Source: Zunongwangia endophytica (GTDB lineage Bacteria; Bacteroidota; Bacteroidia; Flavobacteriales; Flavobacteriaceae). Taken from it: a stretch of 64,000 nucleotides of DNA. Of the stretch, positions 26,507-35,741 are shown one piece after another. The notes beneath the pieces were generated by a model. It did no database searches. It saw only the letters and a list, made by a program, of their open reading frames with translations, and was not told where the DNA came from. The stretch is from NCBI RefSeq assembly GCF_030409505.1, contig NZ_JAUFPZ010000002.1:2115501-2179500 (forward strand), in the 5' to 3' direction. A program made the translations under genes and the position numbers. Each line of letters opens with the position of its first letter. The stretch's first letter is position 1.

Positions 26507-28948
26507 ATGAAACAACTACTACTTCTTTTTGGTTTTTTGTGTTCTTTAGCCACAAGCGCACAGAATTATAATTTTTTAGGAACCTATGACAATCAAGGTG
26601 TTCCAGATTACTTAGTTGGTCGAGATGATATAAGTGCAGAAACTATACAAAGGATTTCTGATGCACTTCCTGAAGGTTATCCTGTACCAGATTATAATCC
26701 TCACTACATTAGTGCCGGCTATGATACCGATCTAATTCTGGATAAAGATGCTGCGGTGTGGGTTACATTTGTTCAGGAAGGTGCTGGTTATAAAAATGTA
26801 TTGGGTTTTTACACCTACGATATTAATGCGCCAAAACCACCAAGACCTAATCGAGAAGATATTACGATTATTTTCCCAAATGTTTCTGCTGCTGGTTCTG
26901 GCGGCGGACTATATGCCGGAGATAAAGTTAAAATTGGTGATTTTAAAGCAGGTACCGCAATCGGTTGGGTTCTTTTAGCAAATGCATGGAAAGGCCAAGT
27001 AACCGATGGGTTATGGCAATTATTTTCTAATCCCGATTATAATCCTGAAGCCGATGAAGATTTAAGATATCACAATGTATTATTAGAAGATCCAGAAAAC
27101 AAACGTGTAATTCTTGGTTTTGAAGATATAAGAAGAGATTACGCCAGTTGTGATCAAGATTTTAATGATGCTCTTTTCTATGTAACTGCTAACCCTTACG
27201 ATGCGATTAGAACTGCCAATTTTGTGGATATAAAATCTGCTACAGATGTAAGTTCTGCAAATATGGGTGGATTAGAAAGTAATGGTGATTTAGCTTCTTT
27301 AATTGCAAAAAGAAACTTTAATAGAATTAAACAAAACAACTTTAAAACCAGTAAAAGAAAACAATCTAAATATAAAGCTCAGAGCCATTTCATGAAAAAC
27401 TCACAGGTAAATCTGGGATCCCTACTACCAGAGACTGGAATGTTTGGTTCTGAGCAATCTTACGAGTCGAGTCCAGAGGACTTACTTGCGATCACTAATG
27501 CCAAAGAAATATTTTCTGTAGATTATTACGAAGGAGACAAAAGAGTCGCGGCAGCGCTGGCTACATTAACCGATGGCGGAATCTACGATCACTCTAAGGT
27601 AATTTGTGACCGATTAAATAGTTCTAGCTTAGAAGATATTAGAACAATAAAATTAGCAGGTCACAAGATCATTATGATCAAAATTTTAAGAGCTAGCGGG
27701 CAGTTAGAATATGCGCTTAATTTTTCTATTCAGTTAAATAATTCTGGGAATAGGTTATACAGCTTTTGGAATATTGGTGATTATCCTGCCGGTAACTATG
27801 CAAACTTTCAGGTTTGGGGAGGTTCTATGGGCCAGGTTAGCACTTTAGCAAAGCATGTTATTGATACCTTTCAATCGGTTAACGGATTAAGCTTCAGCAA
27901 TAAAAATAATGAAATCCCAAGTGTATTTGTAAAAAAAGGAGTTTATAAAAACGGAAATCTACATTTAAAAATAAAGAATAATTCGGGCGCTACTGCTGTA
28001 AATCTTCAGGGGAATATCCGGGCTACTGAAGTTGCTTCAGAAAATGAATTCAATCAAAGCATAGGTTTGTCTTCATCTTACGAAGAGGAAGTTGTCGTAG
28101 ATGCCGGAAGTTTATTTGATGTAGGTTTAGAAATTCAGGGGAATAATTCACCAAAATCAGATGCGCTTTATCTTGCTGATGGGCCATGGGGAATTGATTA
28201 TGCTGATACTGAAACTAAAATTAATTCCTTCAGAATAGAAGAGGCGAAATTGGATAATTTCAGCAGTAATTCTTATCAAATCGAAAGAAACGTACAGGTA
28301 AATGGTGAGCTTTACGGAACCTTAAATATCTTCAGAAATATTCTTGCAGGCGATCAACTTTTTTATGCTGAAAATTTTGAAGCTCTGGAATTTATAACTA
28401 AAACCAATCTTCCTGTTGAAGTAATTTTAGTAACTGAAGGCTTAACAGACTGGAATAAGAGATATCGTTACGCTATAGAAAATAATACTGAAGCAAAAAC
28501 ACATAATATAAGATTATCAGATTTCCGTAATGATTCTGAAGCGTTTAAAGGAGAAGCTTTAAAAGGAATTGTATTCTCAGTAAAGGGAGATTATACAAAA
28601 TTTCAGGAATTTAATGTAAATGTAGAGAATGTTCAGTTTACAACTTTCAGGGATATACCTTCACAGGAGCAACCAATTGCTGTGGTAGAAAATCCTATTA
28701 GAAAAGCATTTAATTACCCAAATCCTTTTAGAAATAATACCAATTTGGTTTTACCAAAAAAAAGTAAAAAAGTAAAAGTAATGATCTTTGATATGATTGG
28801 TAGAATGGTACATAACAAAGAATATGAATTAGAAAACGGAAAAATAGAAGTCCCTATACAATTAAAAAGTGTACCTCCGGGAATCTATAACAGCATAATT
28901 ATCGTAGATAATAAAGACAAGTCACAAATAAGTTTAGTTGTGAATTAA
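26507..28948 (+). CDS. DUF4114/LruC-type secreted protein with type IX sorting domain
   Basis: 813 residues. A signal peptide (about 1-18, TSAQ) is followed by a region with a DUF4114 core: YNPHYISAGYDTDL, AVWVTFVQEGAGYKNVLGFY, GDKVKIGDFKAGTAIGWVL and, most typical, VILGFEDIRRDYASCDQDFN (DALFYV follows). A LruC-like middle part comes next. The last 80 residues are a type A type IX secretion domain (NYPNPFRNNTNLVL, KVKVMIFDMIGRMV, GIYNSIIIVDNK). It is therefore predicted to be exported through the Por/type IX system to the cell surface or medium. The function is unknown; calcium-dependent adhesion is a guess. A strong terminator follows. Confidence 0.82.
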   Translation: MKQLLLLFGFLCSLATSAQNYNFLGTYDNQGVPDYLVGRDDISAETIQRISDALPEGYPVPDYNPHYISAGYDTDLILDKDAAVWVTFVQEGAGYKNVLGFYTYDINAPKPPRPNREDITIIFPNVSAAGSGGGLYAGDKVKIGDFKAGTAIGWVLLANAWKGQVTDGLWQLFSNPDYNPEADEDLRYHNVLLEDPENKRVILGFEDIRRDYASCDQDFNDALFYVTANPYDAIRTANFVDIKSATDVSSANMGGLESNGDLASLIAKRNFNRIKQNNFKTSKRKQSKYKAQSHFMKNSQVNLGSLLPETGMFGSEQSYESSPEDLLAITNAKEIFSVDYYEGDKRVAAALATLTDGGIYDHSKVICDRLNSSSLEDIRTIKLAGHKIIMIKILRASGQLEYALNFSIQLNNSGNRLYSFWNIGDYPAGNYANFQVWGGSMGQVSTLAKHVIDTFQSVNGLSFSNKNNEIPSVFVKKGVYKNGNLHLKIKNNSGATAVNLQGNIRATEVASENEFNQSIGLSSSYEEEVVVDAGSLFDVGLEIQGNNSPKSDALYLADGPWGIDYADTETKINSFRIEEAKLDNFSSNSYQIERNVQVNGELYGTLNIFRNILAGDQLFYAENFEALEFITKTNLPVEVILVTEGLTDWNKRYRYAIENNTEAKTHNIRLSDFRNDSEAFKGEALKGIVFSVKGDYTKFQEFNVNVENVQFTTFRDIPSQEQPIAVVENPIRKAFNYPNPFRNNTNLVLPKKSKKVKVMIFDMIGRMVHNKEYELENGKIEVPIQLKSVPPGIYNSIIIVDNKDKSQISLVVN

Positions 28949-28981
28949 TGATTGGTTAGTTGGTTAGGTTAGTTATGAGTG

Positions 28982-29018
28982 AAAATGCCGGGAGTGGTTA
29001 CCCGGCATTTTCTTTTTT
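28982..29018 (+). terminator. Intrinsic terminator of the DUF4114 gene
   Basis: Stem AAAATGCCGGG / CCCGGCATTTT (28982-28992 and 29001-29011) with an 8-base loop and a following T-rich run. Confidence 0.88.
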
Positions 29019-29033
29019 ATTGGCACCGCCAAA

Positions 29034-29107
29034 GGGTATAATACCCCGAGGCTTGCCTCAAAATTAAAAATCTATTTCCAAAAAATGTCTTGTGGGCTTA
29101 CCCCGAG
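29034..29107. repeat. Possible interspersed intergenic repeat element
   Basis: A short GC-rich patch in an AT-rich spacer. GGGTAT-A-ATACCC forms a palindrome at 29034-29046, and the nonamer TACCCCGAG occurs at 29042-29050 and again at 29099-29107, each copy near a GGCTT(G/A)CC motif. Patches of this kind often belong to dispersed intergenic repeats in flavobacterial genomes; only one copy is visible here. Confidence 0.35.
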
Positions 29108-29141
29108 ATAATTTACTAAATTCGTTTTTCAATCTAAGAGC

Positions 29142-29678
29142 ATGACACTCGAGCAACTAAAATATCCTATAGGCACTTTTATAAATCCTACGGAAATCAC
29201 TTCGGAACAAATTAAAATCTGGACAAAAGATATTGCAGATCTACCTTCTATATTGAAGAATCTTACTGGTAATCTTTCTGAAGCTGAATTATCCTGGCAA
29301 TATCGCCCTAAAGGCTGGACGATAAAGCAAGTGATCCATCACCTTGCCGATAGTCACATGAATAGTATTATTCGATTTAAAATCGCTTTAACCGAAAAAG
29401 ATCCTGCCATTAGAGGTTATGATGAAACAGCCTGGGCAGAGCTCGATGATTATTCGTCTGATATTCACCAAAGCTTAATATTGTTAGAAGGTTTACATCA
29501 TCGTTGGGTAAAATTAATCGAGAATTTTAGCGAAAATGAACTTCAAAAAACTTTCTATCACCCAGAAAGGAATCAAAAATACAGTCTAAAAACAGCTATT
29601 GGAATGTACGCATGGCATTCTAATCACCACCTTGCGCATATCGAACAAGCATTATTCTACAAAGGGAAATTTGAGTAG
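29142..29678 (+). CDS. YfiT-like DinB-superfamily metal-dependent protein
   Basis: 178 residues, the usual length for YfiT proteins. It opens with LKYPIGTF and contains RPKGWTIKQVIHHLADSHMN (first metal His in the HHLADSH helix, about H67) and the C-terminal MYAWHSNHHLAHIEQAL helix (about H158 and H162). Together these form the three-His site of the DinB/YfiT four-helix bundle. YfiT relatives are annotated as metal-dependent hydrolases or thiol transferases; bacillithiol is the known partner in some species. The substrate here is open. It is a single-gene unit. Confidence 0.88.
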   Translation: MTLEQLKYPIGTFINPTEITSEQIKIWTKDIADLPSILKNLTGNLSEAELSWQYRPKGWTIKQVIHHLADSHMNSIIRFKIALTEKDPAIRGYDETAWAELDDYSSDIHQSLILLEGLHHRWVKLIENFSENELQKTFYHPERNQKYSLKTAIGMYAWHSNHHLAHIEQALFYKGKFE

Positions 29679-29766
29679 TTTGCAAGGAAACTAAAAAAAT
29701 AAATTTTAGACATTGCCGTTATAAGTCTTTTAACTAATTTACCCCATCAGTTTAAGACTTTATTCT

Positions 29767-30903
29767 ATGATTATTTATCATTCTCAGGTTTTCAGAGTAC
29801 TTGTATTTGCTCTCTGTACGATGTGTTCCGCAACTATGTTATCCCAACAAGCGCTAGTTTTAGATTCGCTAAGTCTAGAGCCTATTCCATACGCCAATCT
29901 AGAGTATGGTACTAATCAGGGAAGTGTAAGCAATCAGGACGGGATTGTTTTCACGCCTAAGGATTTTAAAAACTATAAACTCTCTCATGTAGGCTATCAA
30001 ACACGACAATTGACTGCCACACAGTTAAAGGATACCTTATATTTAAAAGCGCTCGCTTATAATTTAGATGAAGTTGTTTTGCATAATTTTAATGCGAAAG
30101 ACACCATTTTAAAAGCATTTAAGAATATCCCAAAGAACTTTTTTTCACAGCCTTTTAATCAAGAAGGCATATTTAGATATAGTTTAAAGAAAGAGGGAAA
30201 AGGAGTAGAAATGATCGAAACAGACTTTTTATCCTACAAAGCTTCTCTCGAAGCGGAAAATAAAACCAAAATTTCTGAGGTTAAAAAGACAGAAAAATAT
30301 GAGCCATTGAATCTTTTAAGTGGTGTAGCTGAGTTTTTAAATATAATGGATCCTAGCCTAAAGAATGCTCCAGTATTAGAAAAACTAAAAACAATGAACT
30401 TTAGCTTTGCAGGTAGAATTGAAAACGAGGAAGAAGAAATCTATAAAATTGACATATCTGGAGAAGAAAATTTAGCAAACGGACATATTTTTTTGAGTAA
30501 AAACCAACTCGCCATAAAAGAAATAAAAGTTGAATATCTAAGAAACGAAATGCCAGAACTAACACATGAGGAACCAAATTATACTACACGAGTTGCTTCG
30601 TTAATTAAATTCAACACCAACAAGAACAGTAAACAATTTCTGTCTTACGCAGAAATCGCAAATGATAAAACAGCGCTTTTAAAAAATGATTCCATCTATC
30701 ATTATGAGATGAAGGGTAAAATTGCATTCAATAAATTGATTCAAGGAAAAAAAGTCAAAAAATTTAGAAGTAATTATAATTCGAAAAAGGCATTCAATAA
30801 AACCGTGGCTAAATTCAAACAAAAGCAGCAATGGACCAATAGTGAAATGCTTCCCATGACCACAGCAGAATTGGAGATTTTAAACGATATTTATGGTAAT
30901 TAA
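29767..30903 (+). CDS. Exported protein with carboxypeptidase-regulatory-like N-terminus
   Basis: 378 residues. A signal peptide (about 1-27) is followed by a short CarboxypepD_reg-like beta domain (about 30-105: LDSLSLEPIPYANLEYGTNQ, then LSHVGYQTRQL and DTLYLKA). A long alpha/beta region of unknown type follows, beginning NLDEVVLHNF. Bacteroidota have many such periplasmic or outer-membrane-associated proteins, often without assigned function. The tail is Lys-rich. The gene is convergent with the TPR-barrel gene, with a shared terminator between them. Confidence 0.7.
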   Translation: MIIYHSQVFRVLVFALCTMCSATMLSQQALVLDSLSLEPIPYANLEYGTNQGSVSNQDGIVFTPKDFKNYKLSHVGYQTRQLTATQLKDTLYLKALAYNLDEVVLHNFNAKDTILKAFKNIPKNFFSQPFNQEGIFRYSLKKEGKGVEMIETDFLSYKASLEAENKTKISEVKKTEKYEPLNLLSGVAEFLNIMDPSLKNAPVLEKLKTMNFSFAGRIENEEEEIYKIDISGEENLANGHIFLSKNQLAIKEIKVEYLRNEMPELTHEEPNYTTRVASLIKFNTNKNSKQFLSYAEIANDKTALLKNDSIYHYEMKGKIAFNKLIQGKKVKKFRSNYNSKKAFNKTVAKFKQKQQWTNSEMLPMTTAELEILNDIYGN

Positions 30904-30911
30904 TTCCAAAA

Positions 30912-30942
30912 ATCAGGAATAGTTAAAATTCCTATTCCTGAT
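30912..30942. terminator. Bidirectional terminator between convergent genes
   Basis: Perfect 11-base inverted repeat ATCAGGAATAG / CTATTCCTGAT with a 9-base loop, placed exactly in the 46-base gap between two convergent genes. T content on each side is moderate. Confidence 0.7.
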
Positions 30943-30949
30943 CATTATT

Positions 30950-33010
30950 TTACCTCGTTTCAAAAACCGGCTTATTTAAAAAGATCCACTTCAGTCTAAA
31001 TCCAAATTCAGTAAAAGTAAATCCGGCTGCTGTAGCTGAAGCAATGTTACTTCGGGTTCCGTAGAAATTCGCTAAACAACGCTCAGAAAATTTATAACCA
31101 AATTTTCCCTGGATTCGGTAAGTCGACTGTTTAGGATCGTCCTCGATAAACTGATACCCTACGGCTGCAGTTAAGCCATAGTACAAACTCTTAGCTTCAA
31201 CTGCATTTTCATCCATTAGAAAATCTGCAAAAACCTCAACCGCATTAAATCGCTCCGGACTAAAATAAACTGTTGGCACCTGATTCTTAAAACTTAAGAA
31301 TTGATAATTAACCCCACCTTTTAAAACCGGCTTCGACAAGAAATTATAATACAAAGAGGTAAACAATAAATTTCTACTATTCTCATCGCTTTGCGAGCTA
31401 AAATAATACTGCGTGAACCAACCTAAATTAAAATTGGTTCCCATATTATAATTCAGATAGTAATTATTTACTACAATTTCTCGATCTAAAAGATCAGCAT
31501 TAAAGTTTTGCACCTCTCGATTATACCCAACTTCTAAATCCTGTAACTTGTAAGGCTTTATCTTAAAAAAAGCTTGCGCTAAAAACTGGTTATAATTATT
31601 GCTGAAAGAGTTTGCTGAATTTATTCCTCCTAAAACGTGAAAACTCGCTTTTGGATGAAATTTATAACTTCCGCCTAAACTGAAATTATTTGAAGTAGCT
31701 TCATTTTCAGTAATACTATTTCTTGTTTTTCGATAGTGGTAATTAGCGTTGAAGCTCAATTTTGTACTTACCGGAAATTCAATATTCGTATTGGTGGCAT
31801 AGGCCTTGTTATCTCCATTATCGAACGTGTAATTTATTTTCTCTTCTACCGTTGGCGTAAAACTTCGATCTAATTTTCCTAAAAAATTAGTCGCATCTTT
31901 TTGATTTGGAAAGACTTCTAAAGTTTGATATCCCGCATCATAAGCATTTTCAGTTTCACCATCGGCAAAATAAGCGTTCGCAATTCCAAGATTTCCGTCG
32001 AAAGAAGCCGAGTCTTTTTCTAATATTTGTTGATAATCGGACACACTTTCTTTAAAGTCGCTGCGATACATCCCTAAAGTTGCTCTTAAAGATAAAACCC
32101 AATTTTCTTCTCCATAAGTTTCAAGTAATTCTGAAATATAAGATTCGGCATTTTTGAAGTCTTTATTCCAAACCAAAGTTTGAGCGTATCGTTCTTTTGA
32201 AGCCTGTATTGAAACTGAATCTCCTAAAGTTTCAGCTTTTTCAATTGCTTTTTCAGCAAGGTCCCGAGATTCTTTATCATCTTCAGCAATATGAGCTGCC
32301 AAAGCCATCCCGTTAAAAGCAACAACACTATCCTTAGCGTTTTTAGCTAATTCTAAATATACATTTTTAGCTTCTTCGGTTTCTTTAGTGATCAAATAGA
32401 TATTTGCTTTGTTCAGTAATGTTTCCCGGTCGCCAGAAAAGTCTTCCAAATTTTCATTCAATAACGCAATCGCTGGCTCATATTGCTGATTTTGCATTTT
32501 TTGATATGCAAATCCAAGGCGTATATATTTTTTAGAAACCATAGCATTAGGATTTCCTGGTGAAGTTCCCAAAGCTCGATTTACATAAGTTAGGGCATTA
32601 TCGTATTCTTTTAAATTAGAAAGCGTATTGGCAAAACCTAAAAGTGCAGCAAAGTTTTCAGGATATTTTTGTACCAGATCGCTGTAATATTCTTTAGCGT
32701 CATCGTAATGTTTTCCCCATAAAAGTGATTCGGCATAATTTAATTCGATTTCTAGATCTCCGGGATACTCTTTTAGTAAATCGGTAAAAATTGAAGTCGC
32801 TTTTTGCGCTTCTCCATTTAAACCGACTGCTCTACCATAACACAAATTAGCGGTCTTATTATCTGGATAATCTTTTAAAATGCCTTCAAAAAAAGTTTCT
32901 GCTTTTGCAAAATCTCCCTTTTCAAGATATTCAAAACCTTCTTGCATGTCTTGAGCAGATAGTAACTGAATTCCTAAAAACAAGAAAAATAATAGGCTAA
33001 GTTTTTTCAT
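30950..33010 (-). CDS. TPR protein with C-terminal YaiO-like outer membrane barrel (polysaccharide export type)
   Basis: 686 residues: a signal peptide (about 1-19, LLSAQ), then roughly ten TPR units (about 20-390, for example EYLEKGDFAKAETFFEGILK, ALLGFANTLSNLKEYDNALT). A beta-barrel region (about 395-686) has alternating aromatic strands and ends KWIFLNKPVFETR, the YaiO type. TPR-plus-barrel proteins such as BcsC carry exopolysaccharide across the outer membrane. It is divergent from a flippase gene and next to several glycosyltransferase genes, so a role as the outer-membrane exit of a polysaccharide system is a good inference. The substrate is unknown. Confidence 0.8.
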   Translation of the reverse strand: MKKLSLLFFLFLGIQLLSAQDMQEGFEYLEKGDFAKAETFFEGILKDYPDNKTANLCYGRAVGLNGEAQKATSIFTDLLKEYPGDLEIELNYAESLLWGKHYDDAKEYYSDLVQKYPENFAALLGFANTLSNLKEYDNALTYVNRALGTSPGNPNAMVSKKYIRLGFAYQKMQNQQYEPAIALLNENLEDFSGDRETLLNKANIYLITKETEEAKNVYLELAKNAKDSVVAFNGMALAAHIAEDDKESRDLAEKAIEKAETLGDSVSIQASKERYAQTLVWNKDFKNAESYISELLETYGEENWVLSLRATLGMYRSDFKESVSDYQQILEKDSASFDGNLGIANAYFADGETENAYDAGYQTLEVFPNQKDATNFLGKLDRSFTPTVEEKINYTFDNGDNKAYATNTNIEFPVSTKLSFNANYHYRKTRNSITENEATSNNFSLGGSYKFHPKASFHVLGGINSANSFSNNYNQFLAQAFFKIKPYKLQDLEVGYNREVQNFNADLLDREIVVNNYYLNYNMGTNFNLGWFTQYYFSSQSDENSRNLLFTSLYYNFLSKPVLKGGVNYQFLSFKNQVPTVYFSPERFNAVEVFADFLMDENAVEAKSLYYGLTAAVGYQFIEDDPKQSTYRIQGKFGYKFSERCLANFYGTRSNIASATAAGFTFTEFGFRLKWIFLNKPVFETR

Positions 33011-33159
33011 GGGTAATTGGTTAATTTTTGTAGTTGCAAGTTAAGTCTGTTCTCGCCTTCATTCATCTACATAAAACTTCCGCTCAACGAAATAGAATTT
33101 CTTTTCACTGAAATGTGGTGGATATTTGCTCTAATAATTAATCTAAAACCGAACTAACA

Positions 33160-34407
33160 ATGCTTTTATCACAACTAAAGGTAAGAAAAATTACTCCCGA
33201 ACAGTTCTTTATGTTAAGCGCAATGGGAGTAAATGTAGGTAACTACCTCTACAACCTATTGTTAGGTAGAATTTTGGGACCAGAGCAATTCGCTAATGCT
33301 GCGATTTTAATTACTTTTTTACTGGTTTTGTCTTTTATAGCGATGACTTTTCAGTTAACTGTAGCAAAGTTTACGGCCGGTTATGAGACTGAAAAACAAC
33401 TCCATTTTCTAAACTACGTAAAAAAAGCAAGCCTTATTATTGGAATTATTTCCTCGATAGCGGTGGTACTTTTTGCAGGACAACTTCAGCAGGTTTTTAA
33501 TACCGATAGCAAATGGATGTTTGTCATTTTTGGCGTTGGGATTCCGCTTTACTTTTTAATGAGCGTAAACCGCGGTTTTTATCAGGGAAGCAAAAGTTTC
33601 TATAAACTTTCAGCCACCTATCAAACCGAAATGTTTAGCCGTTTAGTAATCACTTTACTATTGGTAACGCTTTTGGCTAATGGATCTTCGGTTTTAATCG
33701 CTTCAGGAATTTTAATCTCTTTTGTTTTTGGGTTAATTCCGTTTAAAAAAAGTGGCAACTTTTTTACCAAAGTGACCTTAGAAGCATCTGATCGTAAAAG
33801 CTTGGTAAACTTTATCGCTATTACCGCTTTTTACGAGCTAACACAGATAATTATTAATAATAGTGACATCTTACTGGTTAAACATTACTTCGACTCTTAC
33901 GACGCAGGATTATACGCTTCTTTAGCTTTGATTGGTCGATTAGTTTACTTTGTAGCCTGGATGTTTGTGATGATCTTATTGCCAACCGTGGTGCAAAAAA
34001 AGAAGAATGGCGAGAACACATTACCTGTACTTTTTAAATACGTTGGTTTTGTTAGCCTTTTGGCTATAAGTATTATTACGGTGACCTATTTTGTACCTGA
34101 GTTAATTATAGATATCATGTTTGGTGATGCGTACACCAGTATTGCGCCATTACTTTGGAAGTATGCCCTGGCAACGTCTCTATTTGCTATTTCTAATGTA
34201 TTTGTGTACTACTTTTTATCGATCGATACCTATATGCCGGTGGCTTTATCTGGAGTATTTGGTTTAGGCCAGGTAGGATTGATCGTTTTCTTCCATGATT
34301 CTTTAGAACAGGTGGTTATAGTACAGATTATCATCATGGTTTTACTGCTTTTAATTCAGCTTGGTTATTTCTTTTATCAACACAAAAAGAAAACTCACCT
34401 ACAGTAA
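33160..34407 (+). CDS. Oligosaccharide flippase family membrane protein
   Basis: 415 residues with about twelve membrane helices and the polysaccharide-biosynthesis/Wzx-like start (GVNVGNYLYNLLLGRILGPEQFANAAILITF). It lacks soluble domains. Such proteins move lipid-linked sugar units or whole chains across the inner membrane. The length and helix number also resemble PelG-type transporters, which work with a GT4 transferase and a TPR outer membrane protein. It is followed after 129 bases by a GT4 gene on the same strand and is divergent from the TPR-barrel gene. Confidence 0.85.
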   Translation: MLLSQLKVRKITPEQFFMLSAMGVNVGNYLYNLLLGRILGPEQFANAAILITFLLVLSFIAMTFQLTVAKFTAGYETEKQLHFLNYVKKASLIIGIISSIAVVLFAGQLQQVFNTDSKWMFVIFGVGIPLYFLMSVNRGFYQGSKSFYKLSATYQTEMFSRLVITLLLVTLLANGSSVLIASGILISFVFGLIPFKKSGNFFTKVTLEASDRKSLVNFIAITAFYELTQIIINNSDILLVKHYFDSYDAGLYASLALIGRLVYFVAWMFVMILLPTVVQKKKNGENTLPVLFKYVGFVSLLAISIITVTYFVPELIIDIMFGDAYTSIAPLLWKYALATSLFAISNVFVYYFLSIDTYMPVALSGVFGLGQVGLIVFFHDSLEQVVIVQIIIMVLLLLIQLGYFFYQHKKKTHLQ

Positions 34408-34536
34408 TTTACCATTTATCGAAGAAGAAAAAATAAAGCGAGGTTTAAGTAGATATTTGAACTATCAATAAAAATTAATCGAGGTACTCCTCACATAACT
34501 AGTTCCTGTAAAAAGGAATTTTAAAACCAAATTACC

Positions 34537-35736
34537 ATGAAACTAGCAATTGTAACAGCGTTCCCTCCTAGTAAAGTAACATTAACGGAGTATGGATACC
34601 ACTTGGTAAAGCATTTTGCTTTAAAAGATGAAGTTGAAGAGATCGTATTAATTACCGATCATACTGAAGAAGAAAAGCAAATTGACTTTGATGCGAATTG
34701 CAAAATCACGGTTAAAGATTGCTGGAAGTTTAATAGCTATGCAAACGTCTTGAATATTTACAAAGCAATTTCAGCTGAAAAACCAGATGCTATTTTATTC
34801 AATCTGCAATTCATGAAGTTTGGTGATAAGAAAATTGCGGCGGCTCTAGGATTAATGCTTCCTATGATTTTCAGAGTAAAGAAAATCCCAACAATCGTGT
34901 TATTACACAATATTCTTGAAACAGTTGACTTAGAGAAAGCTGGGTTTACTCAGAATAAATTGATGCAAAAATTATACAACGGCATCGGCACCACGCTAAC
35001 AAGATTGGTTTTACAGGCAGATTTGGTTGCCGTAACTATTAGTAAGTATGAATATATTCTGAAGTCAAAATATAGAAAAAAGAACGTAATGTTGATTCCG
35101 CATGGTGCATTCGAAACACCACCAGAACCAAACTACGATCTGCCACAAGGTCCAAAAAAGATCATGACTTTTGGCAAATTTGGAACTTATAAGAAAGTTG
35201 AAATCTTAATCGAAGCCATAGAACAATTAAGAAAAACCTCGAATGAGGAAATGGAAATTGTAATTGCAGGAACAGATAGCCCAAATACCCCGGGTTATAT
35301 TGAAAGCATGAAGGAGAAGTATAAGAATGTTCCTAATCTTACATTTACCGGGTATGTTGAAGAAAAAGATGTACCGGTAATCTTTGGAGAGAGTGCGGTA
35401 GTTGTGTTTCCCTACACCTCAACTACCGGAAGCTCCGGAGTTTTACATCAGGCAGGAAGTTATGGGAAAGCCGTGGTGCTTCCAGATTTAGGTGACTTGG
35501 GAATCCTTGTAAGAGAAGAAGGCTATCGTGGGCAGTTTTTCACCCCATCTAATGTAGATTCTTTAGCAAAGTCTATCGATGCTATAATTTCTAACGATGG
35601 GTATCGTAGAGAATTGGGTAAAAAGAATTACGAAGCATCTTGTTCTTTACCAATGGAGAAAATTGCCGATATGTATTTAGAAGAATTTGAAAAAATAATA
35701 CATAGAAATATAAAAAATGGAGTGAGTGTTGTGTGA
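34537..35736 (+). CDS. GT4-type glycosyltransferase
   Basis: 399 residues of the GT-B fold: an N-terminal Rossmann half (KLAIVTAFPPSKVTLTEYGYHL), then MLIPHGAFETPPEPNY, the donor-binding start KKIMTFGKFGTYKKVEILIEAIE and the late segment ESAVVVFPYTSTTGSSGVLHQA. That segment replaces the usual EGFGLxxxEA with a Ser/Gly-rich version. It is probably cytosolic and adds a sugar from an NDP or lipid donor during exopolysaccharide synthesis. It pairs with the flippase on its 5' side and ends only five bases from the convergent glycosidase gene. Confidence 0.87.
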   Translation: MKLAIVTAFPPSKVTLTEYGYHLVKHFALKDEVEEIVLITDHTEEEKQIDFDANCKITVKDCWKFNSYANVLNIYKAISAEKPDAILFNLQFMKFGDKKIAAALGLMLPMIFRVKKIPTIVLLHNILETVDLEKAGFTQNKLMQKLYNGIGTTLTRLVLQADLVAVTISKYEYILKSKYRKKNVMLIPHGAFETPPEPNYDLPQGPKKIMTFGKFGTYKKVEILIEAIEQLRKTSNEEMEIVIAGTDSPNTPGYIESMKEKYKNVPNLTFTGYVEEKDVPVIFGESAVVVFPYTSTTGSSGVLHQAGSYGKAVVLPDLGDLGILVREEGYRGQFFTPSNVDSLAKSIDAIISNDGYRRELGKKNYEASCSLPMEKIADMYLEEFEKIIHRNIKNGVSVV

Positions 35737-35741
35737 TGATG

